Positions 50,997-59,656 of a stretch of 64,000 nucleotides of DNA are shown one piece after another. Under the pieces are notes generated by a model, which saw only the letters and a program-made list of their open reading frames with translations, had not been told where the DNA came from and ran no database searches. Made by a program: the position numbers and the translations under genes. Location of the stretch: positions 310,001 to 374,000 of the forward strand of contig JAJEIE010000019.1 of NCBI GenBank assembly GCA_022827625.1. Direction: 5' to 3'. Source of the DNA: Candidatus Poribacteria bacterium. GTDB taxonomy: Bacteria > Poribacteria > WGA-4E > WGA-3G. Each line of letters begins with the position of its first letter. The stretch's first letter is position 1.

Positions 50997-52853
50997 CTAA
51001 GGTTCACCAATGTTGTTCTCGAGGTCATTAAGAATGCTGAGCATCTCCTCTGGACCGACGAAACCTGTGAATCGCTTGAGAACTTTGCCTTCAGCGTCCA
51101 TGAAAATGACGACCGGTAATCCCGGAATTTGATATTTTGCCGTCAGTGCTTCGGTCGTTTCAGAGCTCCGAGTGAAGTCGAGTTTGACGTTAACATAGTT
51201 ATCAAGTTTTGCAGCGACTGCACGATCAGCATAAGTCTTGTGATCGAGTTCTTTACAAGCGACACACCAAGCGGCATAAAAGTCGAGCATTATGAGTTTG
51301 TCTTCACGTTTAGCGATTTCAAGCCCTTCGGTTTCGTCATAAATCCAATCCAGATGCGGTCCAGCGGGTTCTTGAATACCACCAACAAACATGTAGACCC
51401 CAAGGATAGCCAATAAAAGACCACACGCCTTTTGGAATTGCACACGTCGAGAGATGCCGCTGAAACGTTGTGTCAACTTACCGAGCCACAGCCCAATAAG
51501 TAGTAAACCACCGGCAACGGCAAAAAATGGCACTGAATTCTGGAGGACCTCCTGCAACGGCGGGAATACATCTTTGAGGAAGTAAAGTGCCATCGTAATA
51601 ATGGCGATACCGAAAATATTTTCCAGAACATACATCCATCCGCCTGACCGTGGCAGCGCAGAAAGCAACCCGGAAAAAGTGCCTATACCGATAAAGAGGA
51701 GTCCCATTCCCAGAGCATAGGTGAACATGAGCCAGAACCCAAGAAACAGGCTTCCTGTCGTAGCGATATAAGTGAGTACGACCGCTAACGCCGGTCCCGT
51801 ACAAGGCGCAGCAATCACGCCAGCAACTGTTCCCATGGCGAACGCGCCAGCAAACCCGGTACCGCCAACGGTGTTAAGACGATTCTGCACCGCATACGGC
51901 AACCGAATTTCAAAAACACCGAACATAGACAGTCCCAGAGAGACCAAAATCAGGCTGATAAATCCAACGACCCACGGGTTTGCCATGATCTGACCGAAGA
52001 CGGCACCCGTTGACGCAACGGCAACGCCTAAAATTGAGTAGGTGACGACGATTCCCAGCACATATACAACGGAGAGCAGGAAAGATTTGAAAAGTCCTGC
52101 GGATTCATTAGCACCGAAGATGGAGACGGTAATTGGTATGAGCGGATAAACGCAAGGGGTCAAACTCGTCAAAATGCCACCAGCGAATACGAGTAGCAAT
52201 GCGAGCCATACCCGCCCCCCGGAAAGCGCACTCGCAAGCGTGCCTTCATCACTGCCTGAACTCGGTGGTGCGCCAAATTCAATGTTGGCAAAAACGCCTT
52301 CATGCGTCCGTTGAATCGCCTCTTCTATGCCGACAATTTCAATCGGGACGGTGAAGGCAAGGGTTTCCGGTAATAGACACTGATCGTCGTTACACGCCTG
52401 ATAACGGAGCTGCATATCCAGTGCCACCGGTTCAATCGGAGCATTTTGACTTAAATCGGCTTGGATACCGATCGTGATCGTATCGTGATAAACCGGTGCT
52501 TCCCCAATTGAGCCGAGTTTTAGCACCTCGCCCTTTGGATACACAGCTTCCCCGAAAGCGAGATGTGGTGTATCTGGGAAAAGGATCTCAGTGCCAATAA
52601 GCCCTTCACCCGCCGGATTGGCGTTGACATGCCAACCTTCAGCAATCTCTACGACGACAGCAATTTGGAATTGACTGCCCGGCTGTACTTTGTCAACCGA
52701 AAGGTATCCGCTTGCCGTAAGCTTTTCCACAGGCGGCTCCCTTAGGAGTCCGAAATCGGCGAGTTGTGCCTGTGTGTACGTCGGAAAAGTTATCGCACCC
52801 AGTATCAGCAGGATCCAGAATATAGACTTATGAGGTATAGAATTTTTCAGCAT
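50997..52853 (-). CDS. dsbD: Thiol:disulfide interchange protein DsbD
   Basis: 618 residues. Signal peptide; periplasmic alpha domain (YQACNDDQCLLPETL with its Cys pair); eight-span CcdA-like core with TPCVYPLIPI and IAAPCTGPALA; C-terminal thioredoxin domain with AAWCVACK. It carries electrons from cytoplasmic thioredoxin to periplasmic substrates. All six redox cysteines are present. Full length. 17 bp downstream of the PorX-like gene. Confidence 0.94.
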   Translation of the reverse strand: MLKNSIPHKSIFWILLILGAITFPTYTQAQLADFGLLREPPVEKLTASGYLSVDKVQPGSQFQIAVVVEIAEGWHVNANPAGEGLIGTEILFPDTPHLAFGEAVYPKGEVLKLGSIGEAPVYHDTITIGIQADLSQNAPIEPVALDMQLRYQACNDDQCLLPETLAFTVPIEIVGIEEAIQRTHEGVFANIEFGAPPSSGSDEGTLASALSGGRVWLALLLVFAGGILTSLTPCVYPLIPITVSIFGANESAGLFKSFLLSVVYVLGIVVTYSILGVAVASTGAVFGQIMANPWVVGFISLILVSLGLSMFGVFEIRLPYAVQNRLNTVGGTGFAGAFAMGTVAGVIAAPCTGPALAVVLTYIATTGSLFLGFWLMFTYALGMGLLFIGIGTFSGLLSALPRSGGWMYVLENIFGIAIITMALYFLKDVFPPLQEVLQNSVPFFAVAGGLLLIGLWLGKLTQRFSGISRRVQFQKACGLLLAILGVYMFVGGIQEPAGPHLDWIYDETEGLEIAKREDKLIMLDFYAAWCVACKELDHKTYADRAVAAKLDNYVNVKLDFTRSSETTEALTAKYQIPGLPVVIFMDAEGKVLKRFTGFVGPEEMLSILNDLENNIGEP

Positions 52854-52870
52854 GCGTTCAGGTTCCTTTA

Positions 52871-54538
52871 TTACCGTGGTTCAAGGACAACACAAGGAAG
52901 AATCATCTCTTCAAGCGAAATGCCCCCATGTTGAAAACTACCGTAGAATAGTTCTTTGTAGACATTGAACTGTTTTTCATAAACGAAATAGTAGTCCTCT
53001 TTCGCGATGATGTAGCTTCTCCCCTCCTCACTACCCGGTAAACGGTAAGTTTCGGGATCTGTGATGAGATATCCAGCATCGGTGTCGTAGGTAATATGTT
53101 TTCCTTCTTTGAACCGTAATCCAGTCGTCAGCGGTGTTTGGCTCGAAATTTTCGACGCATTCTGACAAAGGAGCGAACCGTGGTCAGATGTCAGGACAAC
53201 GGTTATACCACGATCGGCTGCCATTCTGAATATTTTGTAGAGCCAAGAGTGCTGAAACCACGTCTGAACAAGGTCTCGAAATGCCGCTTCGTCCGGGATG
53301 AGCTGCCGGAGTAAATCCGCCTCATACCGTGTGTGGGTCAGCATATCCAAAAAATCAACGACGATCGCTTCCAAACTAATCCGGTCCGTGACGTTGAGCC
53401 ACTGCAAATATTGGGTTTCCCCTTGCGTATCAAAAATTTTGAAATAATGCAACGGCGGTTTGAGCGCGATACCGTGTCGTTCAAATTGTAAGCGTATCAG
53501 TTCTTTTTCGTGCCGGTTAATACTCGTTTGTGCTTTATCGGGTTCTGCGTATAAATGTGGATACCGTTTGGCCAACTCAAGCGGGAACAGTCCACTAAAA
53601 ATAGCGTTTCTCGCATAACGGGTAGCCGTTGGCAAGATGGAATAGTAGTAATGCGTTGTTACGTCGAACATTGGATGTAGCAGCGGCTCGATCTTCAACC
53701 AATGGTCCAACCGCATACAGTCCATAACCACAAACAGTACCTGTTTGCCAGCCTGAATTTCAGGAATAACGTATTTATAGACCACATCCACTGATAGGGG
53801 CGGCGACGCTTGATTCACAAGCCAATCGCTGTAGTTATTTTGAATGTAATTGGCGAATGCGGCGTTTGCCTCCTGCTTTTGCATTGCGTGGATAGCTTTG
53901 AGCTCGTCTACACTATGAAGCCTGTCAAGTTGGAGATCCCACTTGATGAGGTTGATGTAAGTATTGATCCAACTTTGCCAACTGTTGGTGAGATTGTGTT
54001 CTTGGGCGCCTCCGTCCGAAATGTATCCACTGTTAAAGTTTTGAACGTATGCTTGGGGTATGTACAATTCGCGCACTCTCTGCTTTTCAATGAGAAAAAC
54101 GAGTGACGCTGCTAATTGTTTACATAGGACCTTTTTGCAAGCCGCGTCTGGTGGGTTAGCAGGCATTATGAAGATGTTAGTAACATCGTAAAGGCTCGCT
54201 TCTTGTCTTATTTCTTCACCATCTTTGCGGGTTAGGAGTAGAATTGGGATATGGGTATCTAAGTTTCGGATATGCGCGAGTAGATTTTCTTTTCGCGCCG
54301 GTCCATCATAATTCAATAAGACAGCATCATACCGCTGGTCTTTGAGTGCTTTAATGCCATGCGTAGCACTGTTGGCTACAGATACATCGTACCCTTGAGA
54401 CTCCAAAAAGGAAACGTAAGGTTTGGGTGTTACATATATTTGCTTTTCAGAATATCCATCTTCGGTCTCAGCAGTTGCTTGCCGAACATCGGAAACCTCG
54501 TTATCAATCCACAAGATCCTCCCTCTTTTTTCTGTCAT
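52871..54538 (-). CDS. PorX-like protein: degenerate receiver domain plus PglZ/alkaline-phosphatase domain
   Basis: 555 residues. Residues ~1-135 are a response-regulator receiver fold (RILWIDNE, IPILLLTRKD) with an insertion after strand 1. The phosphoacceptor Asp is Asn76 (AVLLNYDGP) and the conserved Lys is Met124 (NIFIMPANPP), so phosphorylation is unlikely. Residues ~210-555 are a PglZ-type phosphatase fold: VVMDCMRLDHW, LPTATRYARNAIFSGLFP and LTSDHGSL. The layout matches PorX, the type IX secretion regulator. Cytoplasmic. 17 bp upstream of dsbD. Confidence 0.85.
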   Translation of the reverse strand: MTEKRGRILWIDNEVSDVRQATAETEDGYSEKQIYVTPKPYVSFLESQGYDVSVANSATHGIKALKDQRYDAVLLNYDGPARKENLLAHIRNLDTHIPILLLTRKDGEEIRQEASLYDVTNIFIMPANPPDAACKKVLCKQLAASLVFLIEKQRVRELYIPQAYVQNFNSGYISDGGAQEHNLTNSWQSWINTYINLIKWDLQLDRLHSVDELKAIHAMQKQEANAAFANYIQNNYSDWLVNQASPPLSVDVVYKYVIPEIQAGKQVLFVVMDCMRLDHWLKIEPLLHPMFDVTTHYYYSILPTATRYARNAIFSGLFPLELAKRYPHLYAEPDKAQTSINRHEKELIRLQFERHGIALKPPLHYFKIFDTQGETQYLQWLNVTDRISLEAIVVDFLDMLTHTRYEADLLRQLIPDEAAFRDLVQTWFQHSWLYKIFRMAADRGITVVLTSDHGSLLCQNASKISSQTPLTTGLRFKEGKHITYDTDAGYLITDPETYRLPGSEEGRSYIIAKEDYYFVYEKQFNVYKELFYGSFQHGGISLEEMILPCVVLEPR

Positions 54539-54708
54539 ATTGTGTCTCCCGTCTTTGCAATATAGATTTGCAAATTATGTCGTACAGCGTTGTACATCTT
54601 GAGGCAACTGCACTATTGTGTGCCTAATTTTTCCGGGTGAGCGGTTGTGAATCTTCCGATGGCGCGCAGAAAAGTCCACCACGGTATTCTTATTGAGCAA
54701 AATAGAAA

Positions 54709-56040
54709 TTAAATACTGGCAATGAACCTCCCTGGATTCAACAAACCGTCTGCATCAAATTTGGTTTTAACCTGTTTCATGAGATGAAGTGTTTTGCCGA
54801 CGGGTCCCCAAACGTCAATGTACCGTTTGAGTTCAGGGGGGGCGCGCTCTATGATAAGATTCCCTTGCACCTCCAGTGCCGATTGACGCAGTGCCGTCAG
54901 CACCTCCGAGAGCGCTTGGAAATCTGTTTCCGAAACTACTGGAATGGTGAGATACAACACACCATTGCCGAGTAACGCCATCATCTGCACATTGTGCGTC
55001 CAACTCGCGCCTATAATATGCTCCGAAAACTCAGCGATGTCGGTTCGTTTCAAGTTTACTTTGACGACGACTCTCTCAGTGTTACCGTTATTTGCTGAAA
55101 ATTCCTGAATGGTCTCTTGAATGTGTTGCTGTGGTTCATCTTCTATGGTTGTCACACCCTTACCGCCATTTTGTTCCATAATTCCTCGGCTTTGCGCCGA
55201 CTGCCACGCCACGGTTTCAGGGTCCCCGCCGAAGCCGGCCACCAACATGAATTTCCCTTGTCCGGGAGTTTCCGGGTGCCTCGGATCGAAATTAATGAAT
55301 AGATTTACGAACATCGGGAGCGTCTGTGAACTAACAATGTTCAAACCTGTATTGACAGCGTTTTGAATGTCCTGAAATTCTGTTGTGACTATTGCTTGTC
55401 GGGTCGGTATCGGCGATAATTTGAGTGCAACTTCGGTGATAATACCCAGTGTTCCGAAGGCACCTATATAGAGTTTGTTGAGATCATATCCGGCGACATT
55501 TTTTACGACTTTCCCACCGCTTTTGACGACAGTGCCATCGGCGTGAACAACTCGCATGCCCAACACCTGATTTCGGGCTGTTCCGTGTCGAAGGCGGAAT
55601 GCGCTACTCGTATTTGTTGCAACAATCCCACCAATGGTACATCGTTCCGCATAAGGTGGGTTGAGTGCCAAAAACTGCCGATGTTTTGCCAACTCCTTTT
55701 GGAGGGCTGCCAAGCGGATACCCGCTTCCACGGTTACGGTTAAATCTGCTGGTTCATACTCGATAACGCTGTTCAGGTGTATTGTTGATAGGACTATATC
55801 TACTTTCTTTGAGAGATTTCCTATGCCGAGTTTCGTGCCTGCACCCGCAGGGATAACCGACAAATCCTGTTTTGCCGCAAATTGAAGGATATCCTGTATC
55901 TCTTGGACAGATGTTGGCAGGACAACTGCCTTCGGAGGGCATCCGTCAATGATATAAGACGCGGATTCTGCCTCTGGCAGGACACCTGAGTTTCCAACAA
56001 TCTGCTTAAGTTCAGCGTGCAAAGCACGTGAATTTTCCAT
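54709..56040 (-). CDS. glcE: FAD-binding oxidase, glycolate oxidase subunit GlcE-like
   Basis: 443 residues, FAD_binding_4 (VAO-type) fold: VLPTSVQEIQDILQF, VIPAGAGTKLGIG, CTIGGIVATNTSS, GGKVVKNVAGYDLNKLYIGAFG, and C-terminal FDADGLLNPGRF. Pairs with GlcD to oxidise glycolate or another 2-hydroxy acid. It starts 14 bp after glcD. The iron-sulfur subunit GlcF normally follows but none is seen downstream within the minus-strand run. Confidence 0.88.
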   Translation of the reverse strand: MENSRALHAELKQIVGNSGVLPEAESASYIIDGCPPKAVVLPTSVQEIQDILQFAAKQDLSVIPAGAGTKLGIGNLSKKVDIVLSTIHLNSVIEYEPADLTVTVEAGIRLAALQKELAKHRQFLALNPPYAERCTIGGIVATNTSSAFRLRHGTARNQVLGMRVVHADGTVVKSGGKVVKNVAGYDLNKLYIGAFGTLGIITEVALKLSPIPTRQAIVTTEFQDIQNAVNTGLNIVSSQTLPMFVNLFINFDPRHPETPGQGKFMLVAGFGGDPETVAWQSAQSRGIMEQNGGKGVTTIEDEPQQHIQETIQEFSANNGNTERVVVKVNLKRTDIAEFSEHIIGASWTHNVQMMALLGNGVLYLTIPVVSETDFQALSEVLTALRQSALEVQGNLIIERAPPELKRYIDVWGPVGKTLHLMKQVKTKFDADGLLNPGRFIASI

Positions 56041-56054
56041 GCGCTTTCTTTCTC

Positions 56055-57488
56055 CTAAACCGGCCTCACTGCGTCGTGTTCCAGACCGAGTTTCGCATAA
56101 GATTCAGCGGTCGGGAATATCTTACCTGGATTGCAGAGCCCAGTCGGGTTAAAGATGCTTTTGACCGTTGCCATTATTTGCAAATCTGCAGGACTGAAAA
56201 TCAGGGGCATGTAGTCCATCTTCTCAACACCGATGCCGTGTTCTCCAGTGATTGTGCCACCGACTTCAGCGCATACCGTCAAGATTTCCTTGTTGACGTG
56301 TTCTACACGTTCGCATTGGTCAGCGTCGCGTTCGTTAAAGAGAACGATCGGGTGGATGTTACCGTCACCGGCATGAAATACGTTGGCAATCGGAATCTGA
56401 TATTTTTCGGAGATTTCGGAGATACGGCGCAGGACCTTCGGCAGCGTCGTCCTCGGAACGACTCCATCTTGCGTGATATAGTTCGGTGCGAGCCGTCCGA
56501 ATGAACCGAACGCACTTTTCCGTGCCTTCCAGAGTTCCTGCCGTTCTGTCTCATTTTTGGCGTAACTCACATCCCGGGCGTTGTTCTGTTTGAAAATCTC
56601 TAAAATCTGTGCTGTCTGGTTCTGCATACCTGCTTCAATGCCGTCGAGTTCCACAATCAAGATGGCTTCAGCATCAAGTGGAAAACCGAAGTGGAATGCC
56701 TCTTCTAACGCGCGAATCACGAGACTGTCCATCATTTCGAGCGCAGCGGGAATAATGCCTTCACCAATGATCGTTGAGACTGCGTTGGAGGCGTCGTCCA
56801 TCGTTTCAAAAACTGCGAGCGCAGTCTGATACGCTTGCGGATTACGGGTGAGACGGACAACGGCTTTCGTCACTATCCCGAATGTACCTTCGGAGCCGAT
56901 CATCACACCCCGGAGATCGTAGCCGATTGTATCTTCGACACTGCCACCGAGTTCAACAATCTCGCCATCGGGTAAAACGACTTCCAGTTCAAGCACATGG
57001 TCGGATGTGACACCGTATTTCAAGGTATGCGGTCCACCAGAATTTTCGGCGATATTGCCACCGATTGTGCATGCCTTTTGGCTTGACGGGTCTGGCGCGT
57101 AATGATAACCCTTGTTTTGAACCGCCTGCGTTAGCAACAGATTAACGACACCGGGTTCAATCACGGCTCGTTCGTTTTCAAGATCTATCTCTAAAATACG
57201 ATCCATGCGATTGAGGGCAATAATGATCCCACCTTGAACAGAGAGCATACCACCACTCAAACCTGTGCCGCCCCCGCGCGCGATAAACGGTACACCGTAT
57301 CTATTCGCCAACTTCACGATATCCGACACCTGTTCTGCTGTATCTGCGAAGACAACGATATCCGGCATCGCCTTAAAAGACGGCGCCGCATCACATTCAT
57401 ATACCGATAAAGCCGTCGGATCCGTTAGAACATTTTTAGGACCCAAAAGCGTAGAGAGGTCGGCAACAATTTGTTCTTTTTGATCCAT
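56055..57488 (-). CDS. glcD: FAD-binding oxidase, glycolate oxidase subunit GlcD-like
   Basis: 477 residues. FAD-binding VPFIARGGGTGLSGGMLS, CTIGGNIAENSGGPHTLKYG, GSEGTFGIVTKAVVRL, and the metal/FAD site FHAGDGNIHP with ITGEHGIGVEK. Oxidises glycolate or D-lactate-type substrates to the keto acid. Upstream of glcE in one transcript. D-lactate dehydrogenase is an alternative. The 320-bp region before it contains two palindromic repeats and no gene. Confidence 0.9.
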   Translation of the reverse strand: MDQKEQIVADLSTLLGPKNVLTDPTALSVYECDAAPSFKAMPDIVVFADTAEQVSDIVKLANRYGVPFIARGGGTGLSGGMLSVQGGIIIALNRMDRILEIDLENERAVIEPGVVNLLLTQAVQNKGYHYAPDPSSQKACTIGGNIAENSGGPHTLKYGVTSDHVLELEVVLPDGEIVELGGSVEDTIGYDLRGVMIGSEGTFGIVTKAVVRLTRNPQAYQTALAVFETMDDASNAVSTIIGEGIIPAALEMMDSLVIRALEEAFHFGFPLDAEAILIVELDGIEAGMQNQTAQILEIFKQNNARDVSYAKNETERQELWKARKSAFGSFGRLAPNYITQDGVVPRTTLPKVLRRISEISEKYQIPIANVFHAGDGNIHPIVLFNERDADQCERVEHVNKEILTVCAEVGGTITGEHGIGVEKMDYMPLIFSPADLQIMATVKSIFNPTGLCNPGKIFPTAESYAKLGLEHDAVRPV

Positions 57489-57596
57489 AGTTTATATCCC
57501 TCCGCAAGGTAATTTTAATTATTACATTTAGTTTACCACATTTCTGCTTGTATGTCCAATTAGAAATACAGTGTAGGGCAGTGGCATTCAATTCCT

Positions 57597-57704
57597 TGGT
57601 AGGAGGGATTTCCAAATCCCGACTTCTGACCGCTGAGGGTGAAGCGAAGCAGAATGCCCCAACTGCTGATAGCCATTCTGTAGGAGGGATTTCCAAATCC
57701 CGAC
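57597..57704 (+). repeat. Two palindromic repeat copies
   Basis: 57597-57623 and 57679-57704, both followed by TTCTGACC, so a larger unit of about 80 bp may be duplicated. Confidence 0.88.
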
Positions 57705-57730
57705 TTCTGACCTCACCTTGAATTCTTTGT

Positions 57731-57760
57731 TTGTTAGAGGGTTGGGCAATGTGTTATAAT
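57731..57760 (+). promoter_or_regulatory. Promoter of the second LamG gene
   Basis: TTGTTA, 18 bp, TATAAT. Confidence 0.65.
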
Positions 57761-57808
57761 TATAAAATCTGATACAATTTGCCAAAATTCACTTATGGAG
57801 GGACAAAA

Positions 57809-58588
57809 ATGCGAAAATTGATCTTAGTTTTAGGGGTTATCTGTTCTGTTGTTTGGACACTACCACAATTCTGCGCTGCTGCAATTGATCCTGAAACAGC
57901 AGTCGGTGTCTGGCTCTTTGATGAAGGTGCCGGTAAAACAACCAAAGATGCTTCGGAATTCGGACATGATGGCACAATCAATGGTGCCAAGTGGAAAGAC
58001 GGAAAAATCGGCAAAGGGCTCGAGTTTGATGGCGCGCAGTGGGTGTCAATTGACTCAACACCGGAACTGCAGCTCGGTGACGAACTCACGATGATGGCGT
58101 GGTTTTATGCTACCGATATTTCTACTTGGAGACAACTCATTGCGAAGAGTAACGAATATCTCTTACGCATTGATCCGCCGCAGGAAGGCAATAGAATGTC
58201 CGCATTCGTCAAACCGGGTGGAAGTTGGGAACCGAGAGCCTCCTCACGCGTTCCTGATGAGAAAACATGGATCCATTTTGCTGCGACTTACGACATCAAC
58301 GAGAAGACTGAACAACTCGTGGTATATGTCAACGGTGTGAAAGCCGGTGTGAGCACACGTCCCGGGAAAACCGCTGTTACAGCAAATCCCGTCGAGATTG
58401 GTAAATGGGGCGGTGGTTCATACTTCGTCGGTATCATTGACGAAGCCGCCATTTTCAATACGGTTCTCAGTGAAGACGATCTGGCAACGATTGTGGAACA
58501 CGGATTAGCAAAAGCACTCGGTGGATTGGATGTTGAACCGTTAGATAAACTGGCGGTGACATGGGGTGCCCTCAAAGCAAATCGGTAA
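57809..58588 (+). CDS. Secreted LamG domain protein with C-terminal KLxxTW motif
   Basis: 259 residues. Signal peptide ~1-24 (cleavage near CAA-AI). LamG domain: VWLFDEGAGKTTKDASEFG, GKGLEFDGAQWVSID, MMAWFYATD, IHFAATYD, and YFVGIIDEAAIFN. Carbohydrate binding or adhesion is expected. ATG at 57809 is preceded by GGAGGG at 57796-57801. The C-terminus LDKLAVTWGALKANR matches the other two secreted proteins here. A third follows 127 bp downstream. Confidence 0.87.
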   Translation: MRKLILVLGVICSVVWTLPQFCAAAIDPETAVGVWLFDEGAGKTTKDASEFGHDGTINGAKWKDGKIGKGLEFDGAQWVSIDSTPELQLGDELTMMAWFYATDISTWRQLIAKSNEYLLRIDPPQEGNRMSAFVKPGGSWEPRASSRVPDEKTWIHFAATYDINEKTEQLVVYVNGVKAGVSTRPGKTAVTANPVEIGKWGGGSYFVGIIDEAAIFNTVLSEDDLATIVEHGLAKALGGLDVEPLDKLAVTWGALKANR

Positions 58589-58600
58589 TTTGGGATTTCC

Positions 58601-58630
58601 TTGTGGTGATGCCTGATTCTATGCTATAAT
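58601..58630 (+). promoter_or_regulatory. Promoter of the third secreted protein gene
   Basis: TTGTGG, 18 bp, TGC-TATAAT. Confidence 0.65.
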
Positions 58631-58715
58631 AACCCAAGTTGCTACTCACAAGACTTTGGGTATCATGCTACAAACATGACAACGTTACAATAGCAAACAT
58701 TAGGGAGGTTTGGCT

Positions 58716-59456
58716 ATGAAAACGTCTATGATTCTGGTATGCGGAGCCCTTATGTTCGTCTTCATCATAGGAGTGTCTGCGGGGGTATGGACAGACCCGT
58801 TTGATGGTGATGAACCCGTTGAAGGCTGGGAATTCCGGGACTATCGCGACAAGGTTACAACCTTTGAAGTCAAAGACGGCTTCTTACAGATGACCAATCC
58901 AAACGGTGGGTGGGGGCATACAACCCCTGACAAACCGATGCTTGAACGGGAAATCCCCAAAAGTGCCGCGAAAAATATAACAGTGAGCGGGATTTTCTCT
59001 ACTGAACCCGATACACCTGCGGATTCGTGGATCGGTATTTTCCTTTACAGTGACGATGACATGAACTACGCCTGTTTACTGTTTGGTGGCGAAGCCAATC
59101 AACCGCAGAAAACGCTCATCGGTAGTATGGTTGAAGCCAATTGGCAAGACAAAGGACACTTCCAGACCGGTTTTGATGTTCCGCTTCACCTCAAAATCGT
59201 CAAAGAGGACGATCTCTTCTCGGGTTATTATCGAGAGAGCGAAAAAGATGAATGGGAACTCTCTGGAGACAAGACGTGGAACCATAAGTTTGATGTCGAA
59301 CGCGTCGGGATCGGTTTCATGAACAGTTGGGGTGGCAAAACGGTTACCTTTCTTGTCGATACACTTTCTATTGAGGGCGAAGGTATTGAGCCTTTGGCAG
59401 TTGATCCAACGGGTAAATTGACGGCAACATGGGGTGCCCTTAAAACGGCTCGATAA
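58716..59456 (+). CDS. Secreted jellyroll-type protein with C-terminal KLxxTW motif
   Basis: 246 residues. Signal peptide ~1-22, then a beta-rich domain that resembles concanavalin-A-like/DUF1349-type folds (PFDGDEPVEGWEFRD, WIGIFLYSDDDMNYACLLF, LHLKIVKEDDLFSGYYRES). It is not a standard LamG but likely also a carbohydrate-binding jellyroll. ATG at 58716 has GGGAGG at 58702. C-terminus TGKLTATWGALKTAR. A hairpin follows at 59544. Confidence 0.8.
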   Translation: MKTSMILVCGALMFVFIIGVSAGVWTDPFDGDEPVEGWEFRDYRDKVTTFEVKDGFLQMTNPNGGWGHTTPDKPMLEREIPKSAAKNITVSGIFSTEPDTPADSWIGIFLYSDDDMNYACLLFGGEANQPQKTLIGSMVEANWQDKGHFQTGFDVPLHLKIVKEDDLFSGYYRESEKDEWELSGDKTWNHKFDVERVGIGFMNSWGGKTVTFLVDTLSIEGEGIEPLAVDPTGKLTATWGALKTAR

Positions 59457-59543
59457 TCTCCAGTCAACAGGATGAAGTCTCTTGTGTTCTCGATTCTTTT
59501 CGGGAAAAAAAGAAATTCATTCGGCAGATTGGCAAATTTAAAA

Positions 59544-59567
59544 TGGGGTAGTGCTCGCACTACCCCA
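59544..59567. terminator. Perfect hairpin after the secreted protein gene
   Basis: TGGGGTAGTGC, 2-base loop, GCACTACCCCA; 11-bp stem. No U-tract follows, so it may be a palindromic element rather than a true terminator. Confidence 0.55.
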
Positions 59568-59656
59568 ATAACATCATCTTAAGACGCAAATGTACCAAAA
59601 ACAACCTTTTCAAGCCATTCAGGTTCTAAAAGAAAATAAGGAGAAATTCTACTGCT

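Larger units (their letters stand above)
57489..57808. other. Intergenic region with palindromic repeats
   Basis: 320 bp without a gene, between divergent genes. Palindromic repeats at 57597-57623 and 57679-57704, a promoter at 57731-57760, and a GGAGGG box before the start at 57809. Confidence 0.8.

Noticed and set aside
52871-54538. Type IX secretion locus around the PorX-like gene
   Set aside because: No por/gld or CTD-bearing genes are in the window; the secreted proteins carry a different, much shorter C-terminal motif.
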